A DNA stretch of 64,000 nt, taken from NCBI RefSeq assembly GCF_000425805.1, contig NZ_AUED01000004.1:1-64000 (forward strand), in the 5' to 3' direction. A program made the position numbers and the translations under genes. Source of the DNA: Pseudomonas vranovensis DSM 16006. GTDB taxonomy: Bacteria > Pseudomonadota > Gammaproteobacteria > Pseudomonadales > Pseudomonadaceae. Numbering within the stretch: the first letter of the stretch is position 1; each line of letters starts with the position of its first letter. Below the pieces are notes generated by a model, which had not been told where the DNA came from, searched no databases, and saw nothing but the letters and a program-made list of their open reading frames with translations. Of the stretch, positions 1 to 7,744 are shown one piece after another.

Positions 1-698
1 TGGGGAGCGCGAGCCTGTCGATGGGGGTCAGCACGGTGATGCTGGGTCAAGGACTGAGGCAGGTGGAAGGTACCTTGCGTGCGCTGGAGGAATTGCATCA
101 ACGTTCGTTCAGTCTCCACGGTCATTTGAACAGCCGGGATTTCTTTGCGGCGCGTCGTGAGTTGTACAAGACCCTTGATGCCCAGTTGAAGAGTGCCTTT
201 CTCAACAAGCAACTGAATCTGGGGAGCTATGAAATGTTGCGCCGTGACCTGGGCATTTCCACCAAAAGCGTGGGGCATCACTGGAGCCGTGCCGGTGGAG
301 CGGGGCAGATTCCGGGGTATGCCACGCATTTGGAGCAGGTAGCGAAAACGGCGAAGTATCTTAAATAGGGTGGTTATGTAGGTATTGCGTTGGGTGGCGG
401 GGCGTCGGCACTCAAGGTGCAGGAGGTTTGTCGGGCTGGGGAAACTGAGGCGTGCAAAAGAGTTCGATTTACGGAGGTGGGGAGCTTTTCGGGCTCATTG
501 ATAGGAGCCGCCGCCGGTGCATCGAGTGGGAAATTTGTTGCCGGTTTTGTCTGCGGTGCAGCGGTAGCATTTACCGGCCCGATTGGTGTTCCAGTGTGCG
601 CCATTGCGACAGGCCGTATTCGAGGCAACACCAGATTTTTTGGATGTATTGGCCTCTCGCGGGGCAACCTCGCTCTTACCGGTTTGCGATGGGCATAA
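1..698 (+). pseudogene. Broken 3' end of a large glycine-zipper protein gene (possible secreted membrane-active toxin)
   Basis: The reading frame is open from the window edge (position 3), so the 5' part lies outside. It reaches a TAG stop at 366-368 after ...AKTAKYLK, and then continues in exactly the same frame (GGYVGIALGGG... to the TAA at 696-698). The downstream part has a conserved-looking CRAGETEACKRVRF stretch and glycine-rich hydrophobic segments (GSLIGAAAG, VPVCAIATG) of the kind that form glycine-zipper membrane hairpins. The last 25 or so codons look unlike a natural tail and may reflect a frameshift. The layout recalls C-termini of large type VI effector-like proteins of Pseudomonas, but that is memory of a family style, not a demonstrated homology. 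It could also be an assembly error. Confidence 0.5.
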
Positions 699-728
699 AA
701 AAGGCGAGCCCACCGGGCTCGCCTTTTT
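697..728. terminator. Bidirectional intrinsic terminator
   Basis: A 9-bp GC stem (GGCGAGCCC at 703-711, GGGCTCGCC at 715-723) with a 3-nt loop is flanked by A6 and T5 runs, so it can end transcription from both the broken plus-strand gene and the convergent minus-strand HPF-type gene. It overlaps the final TAA of the plus-strand frame. Confidence 0.85.
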
Positions 729-747
729 ACCGTCTGCGGTATGTCAT

Positions 748-1155
748 TCAGCCAACGCTGCGGGCTTGTTCATTCTCCAGGAACTCTTCCTGCAGCAGCC
801 CGTCTGCGCTGCCGTCGCTGGCGCTTTGCTGGGTGACGGCGCGTTTGCTGCGCAGTTTGCCGTAGAAGTGTTCCAGGGCGTTGTTCAGCTTGGTGGCGGC
901 GCCGTCTACGGCATCGTCCAGCGAAGCGGCCTTGTGGGTTACGGAAATCGGTTGATGGCCTTTTGGGCGTGCCTCCATCTGGCAACGTTTGTCATGCAGG
1001 CCTGGCTTGTCGCCGTTCTCGTCGCGCAGGTGGACCTCGATGCGGGTGAGGTCTTCTTCATAACGTTCGAGCGTGCTTTGCAGTGTGCTACGGACCCATT
1101 CGTTCAGACGAATGTTGCCTTGAATATGGTTGTCGCTATTGACTTGGATTTGCAT
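748..1155 (-). CDS. HPF/RaiA family ribosome-associated protein
   Basis: A 135-residue protein with the compact ribosome hibernation factor fold: beta strand MQIQVNSDNHIQGN, helix WVRSTLQSTLERY, then IEVHLRDENGDK and a basic patch KRCQMEARPKGHQPISVTH, followed by a helix carrying DAVDGAATKLNNALEHFYGKL. Such proteins bind the 30S decoding region and stabilise idle ribosomes in stationary phase or stress. It lacks the long C-terminal dimerisation domain of long HPF and has an acidic/polar tail of about 30 residues instead. It is monocistronic, with its own terminator on the 3' side. Which of Hpf, RaiA/YfiA or a paralogue it is cannot be settled by eye. Confidence 0.85.
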   Translation of the reverse strand: MQIQVNSDNHIQGNIRLNEWVRSTLQSTLERYEEDLTRIEVHLRDENGDKPGLHDKRCQMEARPKGHQPISVTHKAASLDDAVDGAATKLNNALEHFYGKLRSKRAVTQQSASDGSADGLLQEEFLENEQARSVG

Positions 1156-1291
1156 AGTTCAATCCCTTATTCAGCTAGCTCGCAAGAGAATCGATGGGCC
1201 GTTGCGGCCGATGGAACTCATCGCCTCTTGACTACAAGGTCAGGCACTTGGCGCAACTTTTCAACCCCTTTGCAAAGATAAATATCTTGTA

Positions 1292-1321
1292 GCAAAAGCC
1301 CGGCATCGGCCGGGCTTTTGC
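1292..1321. terminator. Intrinsic terminator after fecA
   Basis: A perfect 12-bp inverted repeat (GCAAAAGCCCGG / CCGGGCTTTTGC) with a 6-nt loop sits 10 bp beyond the fecA stop codon on the minus strand. A and T runs inside the arms allow it to work in both directions. Confidence 0.8.
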
Positions 1322-1331
1322 ATGCGCTGGA

Positions 1332-3671
1332 TCAGAACGCGAGGGAGGTTTGCAGGTATATCGTACGGGGTTCACCCACGTACTTGCCCTTGTTGTTGTC
1401 GTCGTAGGAGCGCGTGTAGTACGGGTGATTGAAGATGTTTTTCACCCCCACGGCGACGTTCAGGTTCGACAGTTGCGGGCCAAAATCATAGCCCGCGCGG
1501 CTGCTGAACAGCATGTAGCCCGGGATGCGCCCGGTGCTGCCATCGGCGCTTTCACTGGAGGTGTTGGCGTTGTCGGCAAACTGGTCGCTCTGGTAGGTGC
1601 TGTCTAGGTTCAGCTGCCACGGGCCTTCGCTGTAGCCCACGCCCAGGGTGCCTTTGTGACGTGACGAGAACGGCACGCGATTGCCCTTGTTCGGCCCGTC
1701 TTCGCGGATTTTAGCGTCAACGAATGCGTAGGTGGCGTACACATCAAAACCTGCCAGCGCCGGGTTCAAACCTTCGAGTGCGTACTTGATGCTGGTCTCG
1801 ATACCCTGGTGGCGGGTTTCGCCGCGGGCGATCACCGAATCGTTGGTCTGGTTGCTTTCGTACTGGTTGTCGAAGTTGATCAGGAAGGCGCCGATTTCAG
1901 CCTGCAACAGGCCGTCGTCATAGCGGGTACCCAGCTCCCAGGTGCGGGCCTTTTCCGGTTTGACCTCGCCACTGGTGACCCGGTTGGGCATCTGGCTGTA
2001 CTGCACGCTGCCGAACGAGCCCTCGGTGTTGGCGTACAGGTTCCAGCTGTCGGTCAGGTGATACATCACGTTCAAGGCTGGCAGGGCGGTGTTGTAGTCG
2101 CCCTGGTAGCGCTGGCCGGTGAGTTTGTTGCTCTGCTCGGAGTCGATCATCTCGTAGCGAATGCCCGGGGTGATGGTCCACTGGCCGATGTCGATACGGT
2201 CGTCGAGGAATATCGCATGGGCTTCAGTGCTGCCACGGGTATCGCGGTCGTTGCGGCTGGCGGTGGTGGGCAGCTCGTTGGCGCTGATCGGCTCGCGGTA
2301 GCGCAGCTCGTGCCCGGCTTCGTTGATGTAGCGATAACCCACGCCCACTTCGTGCCAGCTTTCGCCCAAGGCAAACCCCTGGGAGAAGCGGGTTTCGATA
2401 CCGCGTACCCAGTATTCGCGCGGCGACAGCGAGACGAAGCTGCCCTGGTCCAGGTAACCGCTGCGCAGGGTCTTGGTGAAGAAGCTGTTGACGCTGAACT
2501 GGCGGGCATCCTCTTTGTAGTCGTAGCCGAAATTGAACATCGTGCGCCGGCCCCAGAACTTGTCCTGCAGGCGGGTGGACTGGTACGGGTCGGCGTCGTA
2601 GTCGGCCACGCTCAGGCCGCCGGGCATCTGCGCCTCGCCCTCGTAGTATTGGGCCATGGCGTGCAGGCTGTTGGCCTCGTCGAGCTGCAGCTTGCCCTTG
2701 AGGATCAGGTCGTCGATCCGGGTGTCGCTGTGCTCGCGCCAGTCGCCGCCACGGGTGCCGGAGTAGAGCAGGGCGCCGCCCAGGCCGCTGTCGTTGGTGC
2801 CACCGGCGAGCAGGTTGGCGCTGGTCTTGAAGCCGTCGTGGCTGGACGATGGGCTGGTCTGGGTCTGCAGGCCGGCCTTGAGCGTCGGCTCATCGGGAAT
2901 CGCCCGGGTCACGAAATTGACGATGCCGCCGACGTTCTGTGGGCCATAACGCACCGCACCACCACCGCGCACCACGTCCACGGCATCCATGTTGCCCATG
3001 GTCACCGGGGCGAACGACAGCTGCGGTTGGCCGTAAGGGGCGAAGGGCACCGGAATGCCGTCCATCAGCACCGTGGAACGCGATGCCAGGCGCGGGTTGA
3101 GGCCGCGGATACCGAAGTTCAGCGCCATGTCGTGGCTGCCTGTGCCGTTGTTTTCCGGTGCGTTGACGCCGGGAATGCGGTTGAGCACTTCGCGGGCGGT
3201 GGTGGCGCCCTGGCGTTCGAATTCTTCGCGACGAATGACGTCTCGCGCGCCAGGATGTTCGAAGACATTGTCCTGCTGCGCAACACCCAGCCAGTCACCG
3301 ACTACCGTCGAGGTGCCCAGCTGGAGCGGTGCGTTTACTGCCGGCGCCGGTTGCAGGCTGAAGGCGTTTTCACCTTCGGCGCGGGCCTGCAGGCCGCTGC
3401 CCCGGAGCAGGATGTCCAGCGCCAGCTGCGGGCTGTGGTGGCCTTCCAGCCCTGGGCTTTGCATGCCGTGGGTGACCTGTGAGCCGAACGAGATCAGCAC
3501 GCCACTTTCCCGGCCGAATTGGTTAAGGGCGTTTTCCAGCGACATCGGTGCGATGTGGTAGGTGCGCGCTGCGGCTTCGTTGGCGTGGGCCGGAACGGCG
3601 GCGACGCTCAGGCCGGCACCGAACAGCAATGCGCGAAGGGCCTGGGCGAGGGGACTCGGTCGAAGGGGCAT
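1332..3671 (-). CDS. fecA: FecA-type TonB-dependent ferric citrate receptor/transducer
   Basis: From the internal ATG the protein is 779 residues, close to E. coli FecA (774). That start is preferred over an upstream GTG because a signal peptide (MPLRPSPLAQALRALLFGAG...VPAHA) follows directly and AAGGA lies 8 nt upstream. Order: signal peptide (1-31), secretin/TonB N-terminal (STN) signalling domain (about 35-95, YHIAPMSLENALNQFG), TonB box region, plug domain (about 120-245, GIRGLNPRLASRSTVLMDGIP and VDVVRGGGAVRYG), then a beta-barrel ending in aromatic F. The STN domain and the fecIR genes just upstream show that it reports substrate binding to the anti-sigma factor. Ferric dicitrate is inferred from similarity to FecA; another ferric chelate remains possible. 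Confidence 0.87.
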   Translation of the reverse strand: MPLRPSPLAQALRALLFGAGLSVAAVPAHANEAAARTYHIAPMSLENALNQFGRESGVLISFGSQVTHGMQSPGLEGHHSPQLALDILLRGSGLQARAEGENAFSLQPAPAVNAPLQLGTSTVVGDWLGVAQQDNVFEHPGARDVIRREEFERQGATTAREVLNRIPGVNAPENNGTGSHDMALNFGIRGLNPRLASRSTVLMDGIPVPFAPYGQPQLSFAPVTMGNMDAVDVVRGGGAVRYGPQNVGGIVNFVTRAIPDEPTLKAGLQTQTSPSSSHDGFKTSANLLAGGTNDSGLGGALLYSGTRGGDWREHSDTRIDDLILKGKLQLDEANSLHAMAQYYEGEAQMPGGLSVADYDADPYQSTRLQDKFWGRRTMFNFGYDYKEDARQFSVNSFFTKTLRSGYLDQGSFVSLSPREYWVRGIETRFSQGFALGESWHEVGVGYRYINEAGHELRYREPISANELPTTASRNDRDTRGSTEAHAIFLDDRIDIGQWTITPGIRYEMIDSEQSNKLTGQRYQGDYNTALPALNVMYHLTDSWNLYANTEGSFGSVQYSQMPNRVTSGEVKPEKARTWELGTRYDDGLLQAEIGAFLINFDNQYESNQTNDSVIARGETRHQGIETSIKYALEGLNPALAGFDVYATYAFVDAKIREDGPNKGNRVPFSSRHKGTLGVGYSEGPWQLNLDSTYQSDQFADNANTSSESADGSTGRIPGYMLFSSRAGYDFGPQLSNLNVAVGVKNIFNHPYYTRSYDDNNKGKYVGEPRTIYLQTSLAF

Positions 3672-3758
3672 GCAGGAGGTCCTTGAGAAGGTCAAAGCAA
3701 AGGGTTCTGCCTTCTCTGTCACGCGAGATGCAAAAACGGCTCAGGGCGATGGAAAAAT

Positions 3759-4688
3759 TCAGGCGCGGGCTTCCACCGAGACCCAGTAGCGGCTAAAGCG
3801 CTTGACCCGCACCGGCAAGGTCACCTCCAGCAGGTCGAGAATCCGCTCGCTGTCAGCCAGGGGATAGCTGCCGGAAATCAACAGGTCGGCCACTTCCGGG
3901 GCGCAGTTGAGCTGGCCGCGTCGGTAGCGGCTCAGCTCGCCGAGAAAGTCGCCAAGGCGCAGGTGCGCCGCCACCAACATGCCGTCCACCCAGGCGCCGG
4001 CATTGGGGTCCAGCCCCTGGTTGCCGTGCCATTGCGGGCCGTTGAAGCGGGCTTGCAGGCCGGCGGCCAGTGAGTTGCCGGCAAGGCTGGCGCTTCCCTG
4101 ATGAACCGCGAGCAGGCTGTAGCGCTCGAATTGGCGCAGGTTGTAGCGCCCGCTCTCGAGCTGCAGCAGGCCGAAGTCAGTGCGCAGGTGCAAGGGCCTG
4201 GCGTCATTGGCTACCGTGAGTTGCAGCTCACCTTCCAGCAGGCGTACCAGGCGCTGCTGGCGGTCGAAGCGCACGTCGGCGCTGCTGCGGGTGTTCAGGT
4301 GCAACTGGCTGCCATCGTCGAGCTGCAGGCGGCGGCGTTCGCCGACCGGGCTGTGAAAGTCGGCAAGCAGGCCGGGCATTGGATTGTGCTGGCTCAGCCC
4401 CGCAGCCCCCCCGACGCCGAGAACCAGCAAGGTCTTGAGTGCCCGGCGGCGGCTTGCCGAACGGGGCGCCGAAAGCGTGGCATGGGCCAAGGGTGAGGAT
4501 AATCCGCTCAGCCGTTGGTTGACCCGCTGGATATGCTCCCACGCCCGCCGATGTTCCTCGTGGGCCTGCAACCACTGCTGCATGGCCAGCTGTTGGCGTG
4601 GGTCGAGCCCGCCGCCCTGCAGTTCGATCAACCAATGCACGGCCTGCTCGGCCACCTGTGGTGAAAATTCCTGGTGAGCGGTGTTCAT
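3759..4688 (-). CDS. fecR: FecR-family anti-sigma/sigma regulator
   Basis: A 309-residue inner-membrane regulator. The N-terminal cytoplasmic domain (about 1-70, AVHWLIELQGGGLDPRQQLAMQQWL) is the sigma-binding DUF4880-type region. A single transmembrane segment follows basic residues (SRRRALKTLLVLGVGGAAGL, about 83-100), and the periplasmic FecR domain begins at RRLQLDDGSQLHLNTRSSADVRF. The C-terminal region (YPLADSERILDLLEVTLPVRV) is the part expected to contact the STN domain of the receptor. Its start overlaps the fecI stop by 4 nt, so the two are probably translationally coupled. The fecA gene follows 87 nt downstream. Confidence 0.9.
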   Translation of the reverse strand: MNTAHQEFSPQVAEQAVHWLIELQGGGLDPRQQLAMQQWLQAHEEHRRAWEHIQRVNQRLSGLSSPLAHATLSAPRSASRRRALKTLLVLGVGGAAGLSQHNPMPGLLADFHSPVGERRRLQLDDGSQLHLNTRSSADVRFDRQQRLVRLLEGELQLTVANDARPLHLRTDFGLLQLESGRYNLRQFERYSLLAVHQGSASLAGNSLAAGLQARFNGPQWHGNQGLDPNAGAWVDGMLVAAHLRLGDFLGELSRYRRGQLNCAPEVADLLISGSYPLADSERILDLLEVTLPVRVKRFSRYWVSVEARA

Positions 4689-5191
4689 AGGGCGAAGTAA
4701 CAGCGCAAGGCCGCCTTGTTCAGGTAGCGCTTGACCGTTGCCAGGGAGATGTTCAGCTGCGCCGCGATTTCGCCGTAGCTCAGGCCATCGACCTGGGCCA
4801 GCAGGAAGGCGCGCTTGACCAGCGGTGCCAGGCCGTCGAGCAAGCGATCAAGCTCCAGCAGGGTTTCCAGGATGATTGCCCGGTGCTCCTCCGACGGCGC
4901 CAGTTCTTCCGGCAACTGCGCCAGTGCCTGAAGGTAGGCACGCTCCAGGTCCTGGCGCCGGTAGTGATTGAACAGCACGCGCTTGGCCACGGTGGTGAGG
5001 AACGCCCGTGGCTCGTTGAGCGCCGGCGTATCGCGGGCCTGCAACAGGCGCATGAAGGTGTCCTGGGCAAGGTCGGCCGCGTTGTCCGGGCAGCCCAGGC
5101 GTCGGCGCAGCCAGCCGGTCAGCCAGTTGTGATGGGCGTGGTAGAGGCCTTCGAGCGAAGAAGGGGAGGACGCACTGGGCACCGTGAACAC
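4685..5191 (-). CDS. fecI: FecI-type ECF sigma factor
   Basis: 168 residues, usual for iron-responsive ECF sigma factors. Sigma region 2 is visible as NAADLAQDTFMRLLQA with the following EPRAFLTTVAKRVLFNHYRR, and region 4 as LSYGEIAAQLNISLATVKRYLNKA. It should direct polymerase to the fecA promoter once FecR is signalled by the loaded receptor. It is first in fecI-fecR-fecA. The A/T-rich stretch upstream (about 5210-5240) is where Fur control would be expected, but I could not align a good Fur box there. Confidence 0.92.
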   Translation of the reverse strand: MFTVPSASSPSSLEGLYHAHHNWLTGWLRRRLGCPDNAADLAQDTFMRLLQARDTPALNEPRAFLTTVAKRVLFNHYRRQDLERAYLQALAQLPEELAPSEEHRAIILETLLELDRLLDGLAPLVKRAFLLAQVDGLSYGEIAAQLNISLATVKRYLNKAALRCYFAL

Positions 5192-5324
5192 TCCGGCGCC
5201 AAGCTGCGCAGCAGAATAAGAATTGTTCGCATTGTAGAGGGGTGCAGTGTGCTCGGCAATCAGGCGCTGACTGATGGCGAGCGCGGACGCGGCAAAATGT
5301 AAATATCGTAAATACGCTTTACTC

Positions 5325-5343
5325 TCAATTGAGAATCTCTAGC
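5325..5343 (+). promoter_or_regulatory. Candidate Fur box upstream of the catecholate-type receptor gene
   Basis: The 19-mer starting TCAATTGAGAATC matches 11 of 19 positions of the classical Fur consensus (GATAATGATAATCATTATC), aligned by eye. A 12-bp palindrome TCTCAATTGAGA overlaps its left end. It lies about 55-75 bp before the start of a TonB receptor gene, which is the expected place. Confidence 0.5.
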
Positions 5344-5398
5344 ATTCGCGCCTTGAACGCATTTACTCAATCTTTACAGTTCTCAGGGAGAGGTCCTC

Positions 5399-7366
5399 GT
5401 GTCCCCGTTTTTCACCAAGTCGTGCCTTGCGCTCACCATTTGCTCGCTGTACACCGCCCAGGCCAGCGCCGAAGCCAAATCGCTGGAACTGGACAACGTG
5501 GTGGTGACCGCCTCGGGTTTCTCCCAGCAGATCAAGGATGCGCCGGCGTCGATTTCGGTGATTACCCGCGAGCAGATCGAGAACAAGTCCTACCGTGATG
5601 TCACAGACGCCCTGCGCGATGTGCCCGGCGTGGTCGTCACCGGCGGCGCCAGCTCCAGTGACATCAGCATTCGCGGCATGGCGTCCAAGTACACGCTGAT
5701 GCTGGTCGACGGCAAGCGCCAGGACTCGCGGGCCACCCGTCCCAACAGCGACGGTGCCGGTATCGAGCAAGGCTGGATGCCGCCGCTTGAAGCCATCGAG
5801 CGGATCGAAGTGGTGCGTGGCCCGATGTCGTCGCTGTATGGCTCCGACGCCATGGGGGGGGTGATCAACATCATCACCCGCAAAGTGACACCGACCTGGT
5901 ATGGCGGCCTGCGCAGCGAAGCGACCTTCCAGGACCGCTCCGACTCGGGTGACTACAACACCACCAGTGCGTTTCTTTCCGGGCCCCTGGTTGAAGGGCT
6001 GGTGGGCTTGCAGCTGTACGGTCTGACCTCCCATCGCGATGAAGACCACATCGTCAACGGCTTCAACGAGCAGAGTACCGACAGCGCCACCGCCAAGCTC
6101 TCGTTCACCCCGGACGAACACAACGACATCACCCTGGAAGCGGGCAAGTCCGAGCAGGAGCGCAACGCTACCGTGGGTCGCTCGGCGCGCTCTTCCGACA
6201 GCGAAAACGATTACGACCGCACCAACTTCTCGATCACCCACTCCGGCCGCTGGGACAGCCTGACCAGTGAAAGCTACCTGCAGCGCGAGAAAATCGAGAA
6301 CCCGGGCCGGCGCATGGAGCTGGAGAACACGGTCCTCAACTCCCAGGTCTCTTACTTCAGCGAATCGCACATCACCACCTTCGGTGGCCAGTACAAGTAC
6401 GAAGACCTGACGGATGAAGGCAACCAGCTGGCGTCGGCCTCCAGTGTGAACCAGTTGACGCGTTGGTCGTGGGCCCTGTTCGCCGAAGACGAGTGGCGCC
6501 TGACCGATGACTTCGCCCTGACCGGCGGCCTGCGCATGGACCGCGACGAGAACTACGGCACGCACTGGTCGCCGCGTCTGTACGGGGTTTATCACCCTAC
6601 CGAGCACTGGACCGTCAAGGGCGGTGTGTCCAGCGGTTATCGCTCGCCGGATATCCGCGCAGCGGTCGATGACTGGGGCCAGATCACTGGCGGCGGTGGC
6701 GACCCGGCAATCATCGTTGGCAACTCCAACCTCAAGCCCGAAGAGAGCCTGAGCCAGGAAATCGGCGTGATCTGGGACAACCTGGAAGGTTTCTCCACCG
6801 GCCTTACCGTGTTCAACACCGACTTCAAGGACAAGATCACTGAACAGCGCCGCTGCACCGACAGCACCGGCAATGCGTCGGGCCAGTGCCAGATCGGCGG
6901 CACCTCGTACAAGTTCATCAGCGACCGCGTGAACGTCGATGAAGCGCAAATGCGCGGTATCGAAGCGACCCTGGACTGGGACATCACCCAGAGCCTGTCG
7001 CTGGCCACCAACTACACCTTCACCGACTCCGAGCAGAAGAGTGGCCCGCAGAAGGGCAAGGCCCTGAACCAGATGCCACGCCACATGTTCAACGCCACCC
7101 TGGACTGGCAGACCACCGATCAGCTGGGCACCTGGGCGCGGATGAACTACCGCAGCCGCACCTCAGACTACCTGGGCCGCACCACCATGTCTGATGGCAC
7201 GCCGTCCTACACCTTCGTCGACCTGGGCGGCACCTACCGGGTGACCAAGAACCTCAAGTTGCTGGCCGGTGTGTACAACGTGTTCAACAAGGAAGTGGAC
7301 TACGAGAACTTCCAGACCGTGCTCGATGGCCGTCGCTACACCGTGGGTGTCGACCTGTCGTTCTAA
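5399..7366 (+). CDS. TonB-dependent receptor, CirA/FepA (catecholate siderophore) type
   Basis: 655 residues, near CirA in size. It starts at GTG with AGGGAGAGG upstream. Signal peptide 1-24 (ending AQASA), TonB box LDNVVVTASG, plug domain (VITREQIENKSYRDVTDALRDVPGV, ISIRGMASKYTLMLVDGKRQ, IERIEVVRGPMSSLYGSDAMGGVINIITR), then a barrel with the C-terminal YTVGVDLSF. There is no STN domain, so it does not signal through a FecR partner. The plug motifs are of the FepA/CirA kind, pointing to catecholate siderophores, but the substrate cannot be read from sequence. Three inner-membrane genes follow in the same direction, preceded by their own Fur-like site. Confidence 0.85.
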   Translation: MSPFFTKSCLALTICSLYTAQASAEAKSLELDNVVVTASGFSQQIKDAPASISVITREQIENKSYRDVTDALRDVPGVVVTGGASSSDISIRGMASKYTLMLVDGKRQDSRATRPNSDGAGIEQGWMPPLEAIERIEVVRGPMSSLYGSDAMGGVINIITRKVTPTWYGGLRSEATFQDRSDSGDYNTTSAFLSGPLVEGLVGLQLYGLTSHRDEDHIVNGFNEQSTDSATAKLSFTPDEHNDITLEAGKSEQERNATVGRSARSSDSENDYDRTNFSITHSGRWDSLTSESYLQREKIENPGRRMELENTVLNSQVSYFSESHITTFGGQYKYEDLTDEGNQLASASSVNQLTRWSWALFAEDEWRLTDDFALTGGLRMDRDENYGTHWSPRLYGVYHPTEHWTVKGGVSSGYRSPDIRAAVDDWGQITGGGGDPAIIVGNSNLKPEESLSQEIGVIWDNLEGFSTGLTVFNTDFKDKITEQRRCTDSTGNASGQCQIGGTSYKFISDRVNVDEAQMRGIEATLDWDITQSLSLATNYTFTDSEQKSGPQKGKALNQMPRHMFNATLDWQTTDQLGTWARMNYRSRTSDYLGRTTMSDGTPSYTFVDLGGTYRVTKNLKLLAGVYNVFNKEVDYENFQTVLDGRRYTVGVDLSF

Positions 7367-7392
7367 GGCTGGGCGCCCTCGGCTTTGCCTAT

Positions 7393-7411
7393 GAGAATAT
7401 AAATCATTACT
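7393..7411 (+). promoter_or_regulatory. Candidate Fur box before the DUF3649-PepSY-DUF3325 operon
   Basis: The sequence GAGAATATAAATCATTACT matches 13 of 19 positions of the Fur consensus by eye. It lies about 30 bp before the DUF3649 start, inside the only non-coding gap between the receptor gene and the trio. It suggests an iron-repressed internal promoter. Confidence 0.55.
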
Positions 7412-7441
7412 ATTGGCGACTCTTCACAAGGAATGGATGCC

Positions 7442-7744
7442 ATGAAAAGCAAAGCCGCCGGGCTGCCCCTCAGTTATCGCCTGGCTGTGACGTCGCGTTG
7501 CCTGGCCGCCGTATTTGGCGGTTACCTGCTGGCGTCGATGTCCAGCGTGTGCATCAGCCTGCTGGCGCCGATGCCCAAGGCTGAAGCAGTGATCAGCGGC
7601 ATGATGCTGTCGTTCCTGTTCTACCTGGTGGCCTTCCTCTGGTGTTTTGCCAGCCGCAGTGCGTGGCAGGCCTGGCTTGGGGTGTTGTTGCCAAGCCTTG
7701 TGCTGGGCGCGATCAATGGCCTGGCCTATTGGGTGAAAAGCTGA
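7442..7744 (+). CDS. DUF3649 family iron-uptake-associated membrane protein
   Basis: About 100 residues with three predicted membrane helices (LAAVFGGYLLASMSSVCISLL, a second around VISGMMLSFLFYLVAFLWCF, a third near LGVLLPSLVLGAINGLAYW). The second ATG is chosen because AAGGA ends 9 nt before it; the first ATG (7433) abuts the ribosome site. DUF3649 proteins are commonly found beside PepSY-type reductases in siderophore loci; no biochemical role is established. Its stop codon overlaps the next start (ATGA). Confidence 0.8.
   Translation: MKSKAAGLPLSYRLAVTSRCLAAVFGGYLLASMSSVCISLLAPMPKAEAVISGMMLSFLFYLVAFLWCFASRSAWQAWLGVLLPSLVLGAINGLAYWVKS

Noticed and set aside
697..865. Additional small gene overlapping the terminator on the plus strand
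   Set aside because: The frame crosses the terminator and runs antisense to the HPF-type gene without any coding character.
1809..3482. 557-codon open frame antisense to fecA
   Set aside because: It is a shadow of the GC-rich receptor gene: Val/Ala/Gly/His-rich, no ribosome site and no recognisable domain. The same applies to the other long antisense frames, such as 5363-7084 minus and 32-36 kb plus.
3671..3722. Upstream GTG start for fecA
   Set aside because: It would put 17 residues in front of a complete signal peptide and has no better ribosome site than the internal ATG.
5210..5240. Fur box before fecI
   Set aside because: The A/T-rich stretch GAATAAGAATTGTTCGCATT looks suggestive, but the best alignment I could make to the Fur consensus was poor, so no site was called.
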